Source: an uncultured Siphonobacter sp.
GTDB taxonomy: Bacteria > Bacteroidota > Bacteroidia > Cytophagales > Spirosomataceae
Length of the DNA stretch: 64,000 bases
Direction of reading: 5' to 3'
Assembly (NCBI GenBank): GCA_913775095.1
Contig: CAJYIW010000027.1
Location: forward strand, 107,731-171,730
The notes under the pieces are model-generated. The model searched no databases. It was not told the DNA's origin and saw only the letters and a program-made list of their open reading frames with translations. Below are positions 1-8,926 of this stretch, piece after piece. The position numbers and the translations under genes were made by a program. The stretch's first letter is position 1. Each line of letters begins with the position of its first letter.

Positions 1-1404
1 GTCAAAGGGGTGATCCTTTCAGGTAGCCCCTGCTCGGTTCGGGATGAAGACGCTCCCAAACCGGATCTGATGCAATTCCGTGGACAATTACCTTTACTGG
101 GCGTTTGTTACGGAGCTCAGTTACTGGCTCAGAGCTCGGGTGGAGAAGTAGCTCCTTCCAAAATCCGGGAATACGGTCGGGCCATGCTGCATTCGGACGA
201 CCAGAATCGTTCTATTCTGCTGCAAAACCTGACGCCTGAGTCACAGGTATGGATGTCCCACGGCGATACTATCGTTAGCATTCCGGACCACTTTAAAATC
301 ATCGGCTCTACGGAATCCGTTCGCGTGGCTGCGTTCAAAATCGACGGTGAAGACACTTACGGTATCCAGTTCCACCCCGAAGTGACGCATTCGCTGGAAG
401 GAAAAGAAGTACTCAAAAACTTCCTGGTGGATGTATGCGGATGCAAGCAGGAATGGACGCCCGCTAACTTCGTCGAAGAAGTAGTGGACCAGCTGAAGGA
501 AAAATTAGGGAGCGATAAAGTCGTAATGGCCTTATCGGGTGGCGTCGACTCTACGGTAGCAGCCATGCTCGTTCACCGGGCCATCGGACCTAACTTATAT
601 TGTATCTTCGTAGATAACGGTCTGCTTCGTAAAGACGAATTTGAACAGGTACTTCATTCGTATGAAGACATGGGCCTGAACATCAAGGGCGTGCAGGCGA
701 AAGATCAGTTCTATGCCGCTCTGGAAGGACTATCTGACCCAGAAGCTAAACGGAAGGCCATTGGTCGCACATTCATTGAAGTTTTCGATCAGGAGGCTCA
801 CCTGCTGACGGACGTAAGCTGGTTAGGCCAGGGTACGATTTATCCTGACGTAATTGAATCCGTTTCGGTGAAAGGCCCTTCGGCCACGATTAAATCTCAC
901 CACAACGTGGGTGGTTTACCGGACTTCATGAAGTTACAGATCGTTGAACCCCTGCGTACCTTATTCAAAGATGAAGTGCGTCGCGTGGGTCGTGAGCTGG
1001 GCATTACTCAGAACATTCTGGGCCGTCACCCCTTCCCCGGTCCTGGGTTAGCCATTCGGATCCTGGGTGATATTACCGAAGAGAAAGTAAGAATTACCCA
1101 GGAAGTAGACGCCATTTTCATCAACAAGCTGAAAGAAAAGGGCCTTTACGATCAGGTTTGGCAGGCCGGTGCTATTCTGCTGCCCGTTCAGTCCGTGGGT
1201 GTTATGGGCGATGAGCGTACCTACGAACGCGTGGTAGCTCTTCGGGCGGTAGCCTCCGTGGATGGTATGACGGCAGACTGGGTACACTTACCATATGAAT
1301 TTCTGGCTGAGGTTTCCAACGACATTATTAACCGCGTGAAAGGGGTTAACCGCGTCGTTTACGATATTTCTTCGAAGCCACCCGCTACGATTGAATGGGA
1401 ATAA
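1..1404 (+). CDS. guaA: GMP synthase (glutamine-hydrolysing), 5' truncated by window edge
   Basis: Converts XMP to GMP with ATP and glutamine, the last step of guanine nucleotide synthesis. The reading frame is open from base 1, so about 45-60 N-terminal residues lie outside the window. The class I amidotransferase domain is seen in the nucleophile motif GVCYGAQ (Cys codon near base 106) and in GIQFHPEV, which carries the His and Glu of the triad. The ATP-pyrophosphatase PP-loop ALSGGVDST follows near base 530. The C-terminal dimerisation domain is complete and ends in the family-typical PATIEWE. A hairpin terminator lies 60 bases downstream, so guaA ends its transcript. Identification is secure. 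Confidence 0.97.
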   Translation, partial: VKGVILSGSPCSVRDEDAPKPDLMQFRGQLPLLGVCYGAQLLAQSSGGEVAPSKIREYGRAMLHSDDQNRSILLQNLTPESQVWMSHGDTIVSIPDHFKIIGSTESVRVAAFKIDGEDTYGIQFHPEVTHSLEGKEVLKNFLVDVCGCKQEWTPANFVEEVVDQLKEKLGSDKVVMALSGGVDSTVAAMLVHRAIGPNLYCIFVDNGLLRKDEFEQVLHSYEDMGLNIKGVQAKDQFYAALEGLSDPEAKRKAIGRTFIEVFDQEAHLLTDVSWLGQGTIYPDVIESVSVKGPSATIKSHHNVGGLPDFMKLQIVEPLRTLFKDEVRRVGRELGITQNILGRHPFPGPGLAIRILGDITEEKVRITQEVDAIFINKLKEKGLYDQVWQAGAILLPVQSVGVMGDERTYERVVALRAVASVDGMTADWVHLPYEFLAEVSNDIINRVKGVNRVVYDISSKPPATIEWE

Positions 1405-1463
1405 TTCGATTCCTTACCTGAGGGTAATCGTTTATCGAAATCATTCTCCTATATTTATTCATG

Positions 1464-1508
1464 AAAAGTTTGAAAGAGGTAGAGCTTCTGCTTCTTTCAA
1501 ACTTTTTA
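1464..1508 (+). terminator. Intrinsic terminator after guaA
   Basis: A 13-bp perfect stem (AAAAGTTTGAAAG pairing with CTTTCAAACTTTT) with a 16-base loop. The right arm ends in a T run. Confidence 0.7.
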
Positions 1509-1594
1509 ACGTTACAGTCATTCCTTTTGTATCTAACCCATCCTCCGATTCCTGATGGACTTCCCGTCTGTCGGCCAGTACCTTCTGCTTTGGT

Positions 1595-2278
1595 ATGAAA
1601 AAATTAGTTGTCCTTGCTCTGGCCTCCCTGGCTTTGTGGGCCTGTAATCCTTCCAGAAACGATCCTCAATCAGCCGGGTACGAATATTTTCCTCTGGAAA
1701 AGGGAAACTACGTTATTTATGACGTAAGAACTACACAGTACGCAATTGCTCAGGATTCGTCCGTGAGTCGTTACCAGATTAAAGAAGTAGTTGCCGATTC
1801 TTTTCCTTCCCTGGATGGTCAGGCTTCCTTCCGAATCGAGCGGCTCCGCAGGAATTCTGAATCGCAGGCCTGGAGCATCGATTCAGTGTGGACAGCCCGG
1901 CGTAGTGCAGACAAGGCCATTCGGACGGAAAATAACATTGCTTACGTCAAGCTGGTTTTCCCGACTTACCTCGATCAGCGTTGGAATGGTAACCAGCTGA
2001 ATGGTCTGGAAGCAAAGGAATATCGGATTACTCAGGTGAATGAACCCCTATCGGTGGAAACTAACAATTTTCCGGAGACTGTTACCGTTTTGCAGGAGTC
2101 TAAATCTACCGAAATTGATTTAGTGAACCGGCAGGAAACGTATGCGAAGGGAGTTGGGCTCATCCGGCGGGAACGAACGGAGCTTTATTACTGTCAGAAT
2201 GCGGACTGTTTTGGTCAAAAGAAAATTGAGTTTGGTACTCGCTATATCCAGCAAATTTCAAGTTATGGTAAAGAATAA
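1595..2278 (+). CDS. Lipoprotein of unknown function
   Basis: A 227-residue protein with a short lipoprotein signal peptide: hydrophobic residues 4-16, then the lipobox LWAC with Cys17 as the acylated residue, so it is probably membrane-anchored facing the periplasm or outside. The mature part is mixed beta-type sequence with no motif I recognise; Cys residues appear near the C terminus (YYCQNADCFG). Its last 14 bases overlap the start of the downstream subtilisin gene, so the two are probably co-transcribed and translationally coupled. Function unknown; the pairing with a secreted protease suggests, but does not show, a shared role at the cell surface. Confidence 0.85.
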   Translation: MKKLVVLALASLALWACNPSRNDPQSAGYEYFPLEKGNYVIYDVRTTQYAIAQDSSVSRYQIKEVVADSFPSLDGQASFRIERLRRNSESQAWSIDSVWTARRSADKAIRTENNIAYVKLVFPTYLDQRWNGNQLNGLEAKEYRITQVNEPLSVETNNFPETVTVLQESKSTEIDLVNRQETYAKGVGLIRRERTELYYCQNADCFGQKKIEFGTRYIQQISSYGKE

Positions 2279-3950
2279 TTTTCCTTGGTTCCGGGCTTCT
2301 CTTGCTGCCGTACTGGTTCTGGCAGGTACTTTTCTTTCCGCAGAAGCTCAGACCACGGCCAAATACCTTATTCTTTTTAAGGATAAAACGAACTCTCCTT
2401 ACGACGTGAACCGTCCGCAGGAGTTTTTATCCAAGCGTTCCATTGAACGTCGCTTCAAACAAAACATTGTCATTTCTCCACAGGATCTTCCTCCTAACCC
2501 GGCTTATATTCAGGCCGTTCGGGAGAAAGGAGCCAAAATCTGGTATAAAACCCGCTGGGCAAACGGCGTGCTGGCGGAGTGTACGCCCCAGCAACTGGAA
2601 GACATTAAAACACTGGCCTTCGTGGCTGGAAATGACGGCAACGTTCCCCTGAGTGCCGTACCGGTAGGCTCGTCCGGTAAAAGTGGAAGCAAAGCATTCG
2701 GTGACATCAAGCCGCTGGATCTTCCTCCCGTGTCTGGAAAGGCAGAACCGCTCAACTATGGATACTCCCAGACCCAAATTGGGCAGATGCGGGTAGACTC
2801 CATGCACGCTCGTGGTTTCCGCGGGGAAGGAATGCAGGTAGCCATTATTGATAACGGATTTTTGAGCGTAAATACGCAGGCGGCTTTCAAACACCTGTTC
2901 GACGAAAATCGGATCATTGGTACTTACGATTTCGTAGCGAACAATACCAATGTCTACGATCAGGGAACGCACGGGAATAATGTGCTTTCGCTCATGGCCG
3001 CTTACCTACCCGGCCAATTGATCGGAACGGCTTATAAAGCATCTTATTTATTACTACATAGCGAAGACAATTCCGGCGAAAAGCGTCAGGAAGAAGCCTT
3101 CTGGCTGGCCGCCGCTGAATACGCAGACAGCGTAGGGGTCGACGTTATTAACTCTTCGCTGGGCTATTCGACGTTTGATAACCCCGCCACCAATTATACG
3201 TACCAGGATTTGAACGGGAAAAAAGCCCTTTCTTCGCGGGCGGCCAAATGGGCGGCCCAGACGGGGATGCTGGTGGTCGTAGCCGCAGGAAATGAAGGCA
3301 GTGACGCCTGGCGTTACATCACCGTTCCGGCCGATGCTGATTCGATCATTGCCGTGGGAGCCGTTGACTCGCGGATGGCCCGGGCCAGTTTCAGTTCCGT
3401 TGGACCGACATCCGATGGCCGTATTAAACCCGATCTGTCGGCTCTGGGGTCCGGTAACGTGATCAACAATGCCATGAACGGACAGCTGGCTTCGGGGAGT
3501 GGTACCTCCTTTGCTTCACCCCTGCTGGCGGGTATGGCTACGAGTTTCTGGCAGGCTTACCCTTATTTGACGAATATGGAAATCATCACCATGCTCAAGC
3601 GTTCGGCCAGTCAGAACGATGCCCCTGATAGCTTTCTGGGTTTCGGCGTTCCCAATTACCTGAAGGCGGCTCAGGCCGTTCAGTCGTATCGGCAGGGACC
3701 GGGCGTGCGGATTCTTCCGAACCCCAGCACGGGCTCCAGGAATCCGGTTGTTGAACTACCCTTCAACGATCAGAATAATACTTACGCCGTAACCCTGCTT
3801 GATTCCGCAGGTCATATTTTCTGGGAAGGACAGGCCTCCGGCCGCCGTTCTGAACTGGCTATCGGTTCCTTACCCGTTCCTTCCGGATTATACCTGATAC
3901 GTTTCTCCAGAGAAGCCGAAAATTATACGGCCCGCTGGATGAAGTGGTGA
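2265..3950 (+). CDS. Secreted S8 (subtilisin-like) serine peptidase with T9SS sorting domain
   Basis: A 561-residue secreted protease. I start it at ATG 2265 because a signal peptide follows directly (hydrophobic residues 10-27, cleavage after AEA); the frame extends 41 codons further upstream but those residues do not look like protein. An N-terminal propeptide-like region (30-165) precedes the S8 domain. The triad is visible: Asp196 in AIIDNGF, His236 in GTHGNNV and Ser415 in GTSFASP, with the oxyanion Asn343 in AAGNEG. Residues about 485-561, starting RILPNPSTG and ending in an SGLYLIRF-type strand, form a type A C-terminal sorting domain for the type IX secretion system. It overlaps the upstream lipoprotein gene. 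Confidence 0.92.
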   Translation: MVKNNFPWFRASLAAVLVLAGTFLSAEAQTTAKYLILFKDKTNSPYDVNRPQEFLSKRSIERRFKQNIVISPQDLPPNPAYIQAVREKGAKIWYKTRWANGVLAECTPQQLEDIKTLAFVAGNDGNVPLSAVPVGSSGKSGSKAFGDIKPLDLPPVSGKAEPLNYGYSQTQIGQMRVDSMHARGFRGEGMQVAIIDNGFLSVNTQAAFKHLFDENRIIGTYDFVANNTNVYDQGTHGNNVLSLMAAYLPGQLIGTAYKASYLLLHSEDNSGEKRQEEAFWLAAAEYADSVGVDVINSSLGYSTFDNPATNYTYQDLNGKKALSSRAAKWAAQTGMLVVVAAGNEGSDAWRYITVPADADSIIAVGAVDSRMARASFSSVGPTSDGRIKPDLSALGSGNVINNAMNGQLASGSGTSFASPLLAGMATSFWQAYPYLTNMEIITMLKRSASQNDAPDSFLGFGVPNYLKAAQAVQSYRQGPGVRILPNPSTGSRNPVVELPFNDQNNTYAVTLLDSAGHIFWEGQASGRRSELAIGSLPVPSGLYLIRFSREAENYTARWMKW

Positions 3951-3969
3951 TCACCAAATACTTTCCAGG

Positions 3970-4012
3970 AAAAAGCACTTCAGCACCAATGGTCTGAAGT
4001 GCTTTTTCTTTT
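3970..4012 (+). terminator. Intrinsic terminator after the S8 peptidase
   Basis: A 14-bp stem, AAAAAGCACTTCAG with CTGAAGTGCTTTTT, loop of 10 bases, followed by TCTTTT. Confidence 0.85.
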
Positions 4013-4180
4013 AATAGCCAAATCTAATTGGGTTGATTATTCATTTTTCAACGAATGAATTGAACTCATTAGAGAAGCCTGGTTTTTGGTCGTAACATTT
4101 TCGGGGACAGTCGAGTACTTCGTCGTACTTACCCGGCTTTGCCTTATATTCAATGCTTCGAAATCGCTTCATTCATCACT

Positions 4181-7018
4181 ATGAGAAATCTTTTACTCCT
4201 GCCACTGCTGGTTTTAACCACGCTGGCGTACGGTCAAAAGAAAGGCAAAAAAGCACCTGCCCCCCCTATTCCTAAACAAGCCCTGACGCACAATGTCTAC
4301 GACGGCTGGAAATCCATTACCTACCGTAACCTGACCAACAACGGCGAGTGGGCCGTTTACACGGCTAATCCCCAGGAAGGCGATGGAGCCGCTGTTTTTT
4401 ATGGTCTGAAAAAGAACAAAATTGATTCCGTTCACCGGGCCGCTGACATTCAGTTGAGCTTTGATTCGGACATTGCCGTTTTCAAGATCAAGCCCCAACT
4501 GGCGGTCGTTCGCGAGGCGAAGAAGAAAAAGAAAAAACGTGAGGATATGCCCAAGGATTCTCTCGGCATCTACACCTTCGCGACGGGTCAGGTTACTAAA
4601 ATCCCCCGGGTTAGCTCGTTCCAGTTACCCGAAAAGTCAGGTGGTTTTTTAGCCTATCAGCTCGAAACCCCTGCCATTAAACGGGATACTACCGCCCGCC
4701 GCGGTGCTGGTCGGAAACCGGCGAAAAAAGAATCCGAAGAAAATGGCTATCAGGTGGTCCTGAAAAACCTGAAAACGGGAACTCAAAGCTCCTACGGTTT
4801 TGTAACCGACTACGAATTCAGCAAAAATGGCAAACGCTTTGCCTACGTCACCACGGGTAATGACAGCACGGTGAAAACACCCGCCGTTTATGTGGTTGAT
4901 CTGGCGAATGGTTCCGCTCAGAAAGTGTACGAAGGCAAGGGTAAAACCAAAAAGCTGACCTTCGACGAAGCCGGTGATCAGCTGGCTTTTGTGACGGATC
5001 CGGATACCAATGCCAAATCGCTGGTTCATTACTACAAATTGTATTACTGGAAATCCGGTGAATCGCTGGCCCGTAAAGTAGCCGATGAGCAAAATCAGCC
5101 CGGCATGAAAGGCTGGCTGGTGAGCGGTGACGCTCCGCTGGCTTTCGCTAAAAATGGCTCGAAACTGTTCTTCGGAACGGCTCCCAAACCCGCCACGGCC
5201 GATACGACCTTATTACCCGAAGAAGTGGTCAGCGTAGAAGTCTGGGGTCCTAAAGACAATACCCTCCAGCCCCAGCAGAAGGTAACGGCCGAGCGTGACA
5301 AGCGTCGGGCCTATACCGCCGTTTTTACCCCTGCGGATGGCAAACTGGTACAGCTAGCGGGCCTGGACATGACTCAGATCCTGCCCGTTGCCGAAGGTAA
5401 CCCGGATTATACGGTTGGACTTTCAGATAACAAATTCTCACACGAACACTGGGACTGGAACAGCCGGAACGATGCCTACGTTGTATCCACCAGAGACGGT
5501 TCTAAAAAACTGATCGGTGAAGGCATTCGGGGGAACATCCGGATTTCTCCGGAAGGAAAATATGCGTATTGGTTCTCGCTCTCGGATACGGCCTGGTATG
5601 CCTATTCCTTTGCTAACGCGAAGACCATTCAGTTAACCAAAGACCGCAAATTTGCCGACGAAGACGATGACCATCCCGATTTCCCCCGTGGCTACGGCTC
5701 AACGGGCTGGACGAAAGGCGATGAAGTGCTGTACCTCTACGATAAATTTGACGTCTGGACGGTTAATCCTGCCAATCCCTCCAGTCTGAGCCGGATTACG
5801 AAAGGCCGTGAAGAAAAGAAAACGTACCGTTTCATCAATCTGGATCGCGAAGACCGGGGCGTCGTGGATTTGAGCAAGCCTCAGCTGGTGCATCTCTTTA
5901 ACCACATGACGAAAGGCAGTGGATATGCCCAGTGGAACAACAATACGATGACGGTTCTGCATCAGGGTGATTTTGCGGCTTCGCCCATGGTGACAAAAGC
6001 CAAAAACACAGATGAGATTCTGTTTACGAAAACGACCTTCCGCGATTATCCGGACTTATTAGCAACGGATTTATCGTTCAAAACCATTCGTAAAATCTCG
6101 AATCTAGGCGATCAGACCAAGCCTTACCGCTGGGGAACGGTGGAAATGGTTTCCTGGGTAAATGGCGACGGCATCACCCTGCAGGGTCTGCTTTACAAGC
6201 CCGATAATTTCGATACGACGAAGAAGTATCCGATGATTACGTATTTCTACGAAAAGGAATCGGATAATATTCACAACTTCATCACGCCTGCTCCGACGGC
6301 CAGTGCCCGTAATAACTACGCCTATTCGGTATCAAACGGATACATTGTTTTCGTTCCCGATATTATTTATCAGGATGGATACCCCGGCAAGAGTGCCTAC
6401 CGTTGCATCATCCCCGGGGTCCTGAAATTGCTGGAAAATTCCTGGGTGGATCGCAGCCGTCTCGGTATTGTAGGTCACAGCTGGGGAGGGTATCAGTCGG
6501 CCTACCTCATTACGCAAACGGACCTCTTTAAAACGGCCGTTCCCGGTGCTCCCGTCGCTAACATGACGAGTGCGTACGGTGGCATCCGCTGGGGCACTGG
6601 TCTGAGTCGTCAGGCTCAATACGAGCATACCCAAAGCCGCATTGGAGCGACCCTCTGGGAAAAACCCGTTCAGTACATTGAGAACTCACCGCTGTTCTAT
6701 TTACCGAACGTGAAAACGCCCGCTCTGATCATGCACAACGATGAGGATGATGCCGTCCCCTGGTATCAGGGCATTGAGTTATACCTCGGACTCAAGCGTT
6801 TGGGTAAACCCGCCTGGATGGTGAATTACAACACGGAGAAACACGGTCTTCGCGTTCGTAAAAACCAGAAAGACTGGACCATTCGGATGTGGCAATACCT
6901 GGATTATTACCTCAAGGATGCTCCTGCTCCCCAATGGATGGTAGAAGGTTTACCGATGATTGAAAAAGGTATTAACCAACGACTCCAGCCAGCGACGCCA
7001 GCAACTGCTGATCGCTAG
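4181..7018 (+). CDS. Secreted S9 family peptidase (prolyl oligopeptidase / dipeptidyl peptidase type)
   Basis: A 945-residue serine peptidase with an N-terminal beta-propeller-like region and a C-terminal alpha/beta hydrolase domain from about residue 690. Catalytic Ser767 sits in GHSWGGYQS, Asp856 in NDEDDAVP and His888 in EKHGLRV, the order of the S9 family. The start is ATG 4181, which gives a clean signal peptide (residues 1-18, cleaved before QKKGK); an upstream in-frame TTG at 4139 lies in a promoter-like CTTTG stretch and is unlikely to be used. A lysine-rich segment (KKKKKKR) near residue 115 is an unusual insert. It is flanked by terminators and so appears to be a single-gene unit. 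Substrate unknown, presumably periplasmic or extracellular peptides. Confidence 0.93.
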   Translation: MRNLLLLPLLVLTTLAYGQKKGKKAPAPPIPKQALTHNVYDGWKSITYRNLTNNGEWAVYTANPQEGDGAAVFYGLKKNKIDSVHRAADIQLSFDSDIAVFKIKPQLAVVREAKKKKKKREDMPKDSLGIYTFATGQVTKIPRVSSFQLPEKSGGFLAYQLETPAIKRDTTARRGAGRKPAKKESEENGYQVVLKNLKTGTQSSYGFVTDYEFSKNGKRFAYVTTGNDSTVKTPAVYVVDLANGSAQKVYEGKGKTKKLTFDEAGDQLAFVTDPDTNAKSLVHYYKLYYWKSGESLARKVADEQNQPGMKGWLVSGDAPLAFAKNGSKLFFGTAPKPATADTTLLPEEVVSVEVWGPKDNTLQPQQKVTAERDKRRAYTAVFTPADGKLVQLAGLDMTQILPVAEGNPDYTVGLSDNKFSHEHWDWNSRNDAYVVSTRDGSKKLIGEGIRGNIRISPEGKYAYWFSLSDTAWYAYSFANAKTIQLTKDRKFADEDDDHPDFPRGYGSTGWTKGDEVLYLYDKFDVWTVNPANPSSLSRITKGREEKKTYRFINLDREDRGVVDLSKPQLVHLFNHMTKGSGYAQWNNNTMTVLHQGDFAASPMVTKAKNTDEILFTKTTFRDYPDLLATDLSFKTIRKISNLGDQTKPYRWGTVEMVSWVNGDGITLQGLLYKPDNFDTTKKYPMITYFYEKESDNIHNFITPAPTASARNNYAYSVSNGYIVFVPDIIYQDGYPGKSAYRCIIPGVLKLLENSWVDRSRLGIVGHSWGGYQSAYLITQTDLFKTAVPGAPVANMTSAYGGIRWGTGLSRQAQYEHTQSRIGATLWEKPVQYIENSPLFYLPNVKTPALIMHNDEDDAVPWYQGIELYLGLKRLGKPAWMVNYNTEKHGLRVRKNQKDWTIRMWQYLDYYLKDAPAPQWMVEGLPMIEKGINQRLQPATPATADR

Positions 7019-7023
7019 TAATA

Positions 7024-7062
7024 AAAAAGGCCGAACTGCTAATACAGTTCGGCCTTTTTATT
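7024..7062. terminator. Bidirectional terminator between convergent genes
   Basis: A 15-bp perfect stem, AAAAAGGCCGAACTG with CAGTTCGGCCTTTTT, 6-base loop. A and T tracts on both sides let it serve both the S9 peptidase and the cyclophilin gene. Confidence 0.9.
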
Positions 7063-7080
7063 GCGATTGAGAAAATCGAC

Positions 7081-7524
7081 TTATGCTTCTTCGCGAACGA
7101 TTTTGATGGACTGAATCGTATCACCCTGACGGATGTCGTCTACGAGGTCCAAACCTTCAATCACCTGACCAAAGGCCGTGTGTACACCATCAAGGTGAGC
7201 CGTGTTGGAACGGTTGTGACAGATGAAGAACTGACTACCGCCCGTGTTAGGTCCCCGGTGAGCCATTGATAACACACCGCGGTCATGACGCTGACGATCC
7301 GCTTTGGTCTCGCAGGGAATCGTGTAACCTGGGCCACCCGCACCCGTACCCGTTGGGTCACCACCCTGAATCATGAAATTAGGGATGACACGGTGGAACT
7401 TCACTCCATTATAAAATCCCTTTTCTGACAAATCAATGAAGTTTTTAACCGTAATAGGCGTCTCTTTTTCGAAGAGCTCAATCACCATTGTGCCCTTGTC
7501 GGTCAGCATTTCAGCTTTTACCAT
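7081..7524 (-). CDS. Cyclophilin-type peptidyl-prolyl cis-trans isomerase
   Basis: A 147-residue single-domain cyclophilin with no signal peptide, so probably cytoplasmic. The catalytic strand [15 protein letters not shown] is intact, including the active Arg, followed by GSQFFIC and [12 protein letters not shown], the substrate-binding and C-terminal family motifs. Length matches short bacterial cyclophilins. It catalyses proline isomerisation during protein folding. It is convergent with the S9 peptidase gene and shares its terminator. The upstream region is long and AT-rich with no clear neighbour, so it is probably monocistronic. Confidence 0.95.
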   Translation of the reverse strand: MVKAEMLTDKGTMVIELFEKETPITVKNFIDLSEKGFYNGVKFHRVIPNFMIQGGDPTGTGAGGPGYTIPCETKADRQRHDRGVLSMAHRGPNTGGSQFFICHNRSNTAHLDGVHTAFGQVIEGLDLVDDIRQGDTIQSIKIVREEA

Positions 7525-7984
7525 TGCGTGTGTACGTATTTAGTTGAGAATGCGAAGTTAGTTAATTCAGCGTATCAGACTGAAAAGTAGTCCCGGCTTC
7601 CTGGAAATTAACGTCTGTCGTTCCAGGAAAATTCCTTTTGTGAAACTTTCGAAACAGTTCTGTAGAAACCTTTGCAAGGCCAAACTTAAAAACGAGGTTA
7701 AAATTTTTTCAGAAACAAAAAATGGCCTTTTTGAAACTTGTTTTTATTGAAAAAATAACAACTAACTAAAAAAAGGTTCAGAATTAAACTTCGATTTTTA
7801 CCATGAAACAGAATTTTATATAAGTATCTACCAATCAAAACTTATATATTCCATCAATAGTGCAATGTTTTATGAAAATTTAACTATTTAATCCAAATAT
7901 TTTAACTATATTTGTATAAGGTCATTCAGCCAATTAAGGAACAGCCTTTTTAAGTTTTAGTTACAGATTAATAGAAATACAGTC
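7525..7984. other. AT-rich intergenic region
   Basis: 460 bases without a recognisable gene between divergent genes. The right part is strongly AT-rich. It holds the promoter-like TATATTTG at 7907 for the gene at 7985 and a weaker minus-strand match (TAACTTCG, 7553-7560) ahead of the cyclophilin gene. I see no RNA gene or repeat in it. Confidence 0.6.
7907..7914 (+). promoter_or_regulatory. Bacteroidota -7 promoter element
   Basis: TATATTTG matches the TAnnTTTG consensus of the Bacteroidota primary sigma factor. It would start transcription near 7920, giving a leader of about 65 bases. No clear TTG -33 box is seen at the expected distance. Confidence 0.5.
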
Positions 7985-8389
7985 ATGAAACGCTATATAA
8001 TTACTGCTATTCTCGCCGCAACGGTGGGGATGGCTGGAGCACAGGATAAACCCAAGTTAGATCACGGATATTCCACGGGTAACTATAAACACGCGAATAA
8101 AGCTGCAGTAGCTCGCCAACAGGAACAAACCTCTGCCGTTCTGCAAAGAGATGGTTCCGTAAGAGAAAACATTGGCTTGCAGTCTACGGGCAATTACAAA
8201 GCCCAGAGGCCTTATTCAACGGCAGGTAAAATTAACACACCTGCCCCACCAGTTACAGGATATGCCGTTACGGATCGTAGCCAATCACCCCGAAATTACA
8301 AAACGGGGATACCGATGAATCCTACGCCGTCGTCTGAACAGGCCAAACGGACTAAGGATACTACTCGCACTACCAACGCAGATAAATAA
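7985..8389 (+). CDS. Small secreted protein with repeated NYK motifs
   Basis: A 134-residue protein with a signal peptide (residues 1-19, cleavage after AGA). The mature part is polar, low in hydrophobic residues and probably disordered. A short motif recurs three times at roughly 40-residue spacing: STGNYKHA, STGNYKAQ and SPRNYKTG. No family is recognised. It has its own promoter and terminator and stands alone. The role may be in the periplasm or at the cell surface, but nothing in the sequence fixes it. Confidence 0.75.
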   Translation: MKRYIITAILAATVGMAGAQDKPKLDHGYSTGNYKHANKAAVARQQEQTSAVLQRDGSVRENIGLQSTGNYKAQRPYSTAGKINTPAPPVTGYAVTDRSQSPRNYKTGIPMNPTPSSEQAKRTKDTTRTTNADK

Positions 8390-8391
8390 CG

Positions 8392-8424
8392 AAGAAAGCC
8401 GGGTGAACGCCCGGCTTTCTCTTT
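8392..8424 (+). terminator. Intrinsic terminator
   Basis: GAAAGCCGGG pairs with CCCGGCTTTC around a TGAACG-type loop, followed by TCTTTTG. Confidence 0.85.
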
Positions 8425-8598
8425 TGTCTATAATTTAGGTATTACTACCTCATTAGAGAGGTAGCTTTTCTACAATTTTCCCTGGTCATAAGCAACATTA
8501 ATTTATTAAACCACTAATAATCAATAATTTACTACTAACATTTATTTTTGGTACATTACTTTTAGCTATCCAGGCATAACTAAATAGAACTAGATCTT

Positions 8599-8871
8599 AT
8601 GGATAAGTTAGCAAAGTTTGAGTTAATGGAAAAGATAGTTCGTGAATTAAGCGACCTTCAAAATAGCCAGACGGCTGTATTAAAGAAAATTGGACAGATT
8701 GAAGTAGAAAACATTGAGCTGAATGACAAACAACTGGAAAACGGAGTCTCTGACCTGTTTACAAAGATGTCTGACTGTCTGGACTCAGTAACGGCGATTC
8801 ACACGGAATTTGAAGAGCGTACGGCTCAATTCCAGAAAGATAATAATCTGGTACCGGAAGAATCTTTGTAG
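8599..8871 (+). CDS. Small coiled-coil hypothetical protein
   Basis: A 90-residue acidic protein with no signal peptide or membrane segment. Heptad-like spacing of Leu, Ile and Met over residues 5-75 (for example FELMEKIVRELSDLQ) predicts a mostly helical, coiled-coil protein. One Cys lies mid-chain (MSDCLDS). It is a single gene between two terminators. I do not recognise a family. Reading frame, length and bracketing terminators support a real gene. Confidence 0.7.
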   Translation: MDKLAKFELMEKIVRELSDLQNSQTAVLKKIGQIEVENIELNDKQLENGVSDLFTKMSDCLDSVTAIHTEFEERTAQFQKDNNLVPEESL

Positions 8872-8897
8872 AATTTTCCTTTCCCCGATTAACCGGA

Positions 8898-8926
8898 GAG
8901 GGGCCCAACGGGGCTCCTCTTTTTTT
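8898..8926 (+). terminator. Intrinsic terminator
   Basis: GAGGGGCCC and GGGCTCCTC form a stem around AACG, followed by seven T. The T tract touches the stop codon of the convergent acyltransferase gene. Confidence 0.8.

Noticed and set aside
2427..2972. 181-codon minus-strand frame
   Set aside because: Antisense to the S8 peptidase, whose catalytic motifs and sorting domain are clear.
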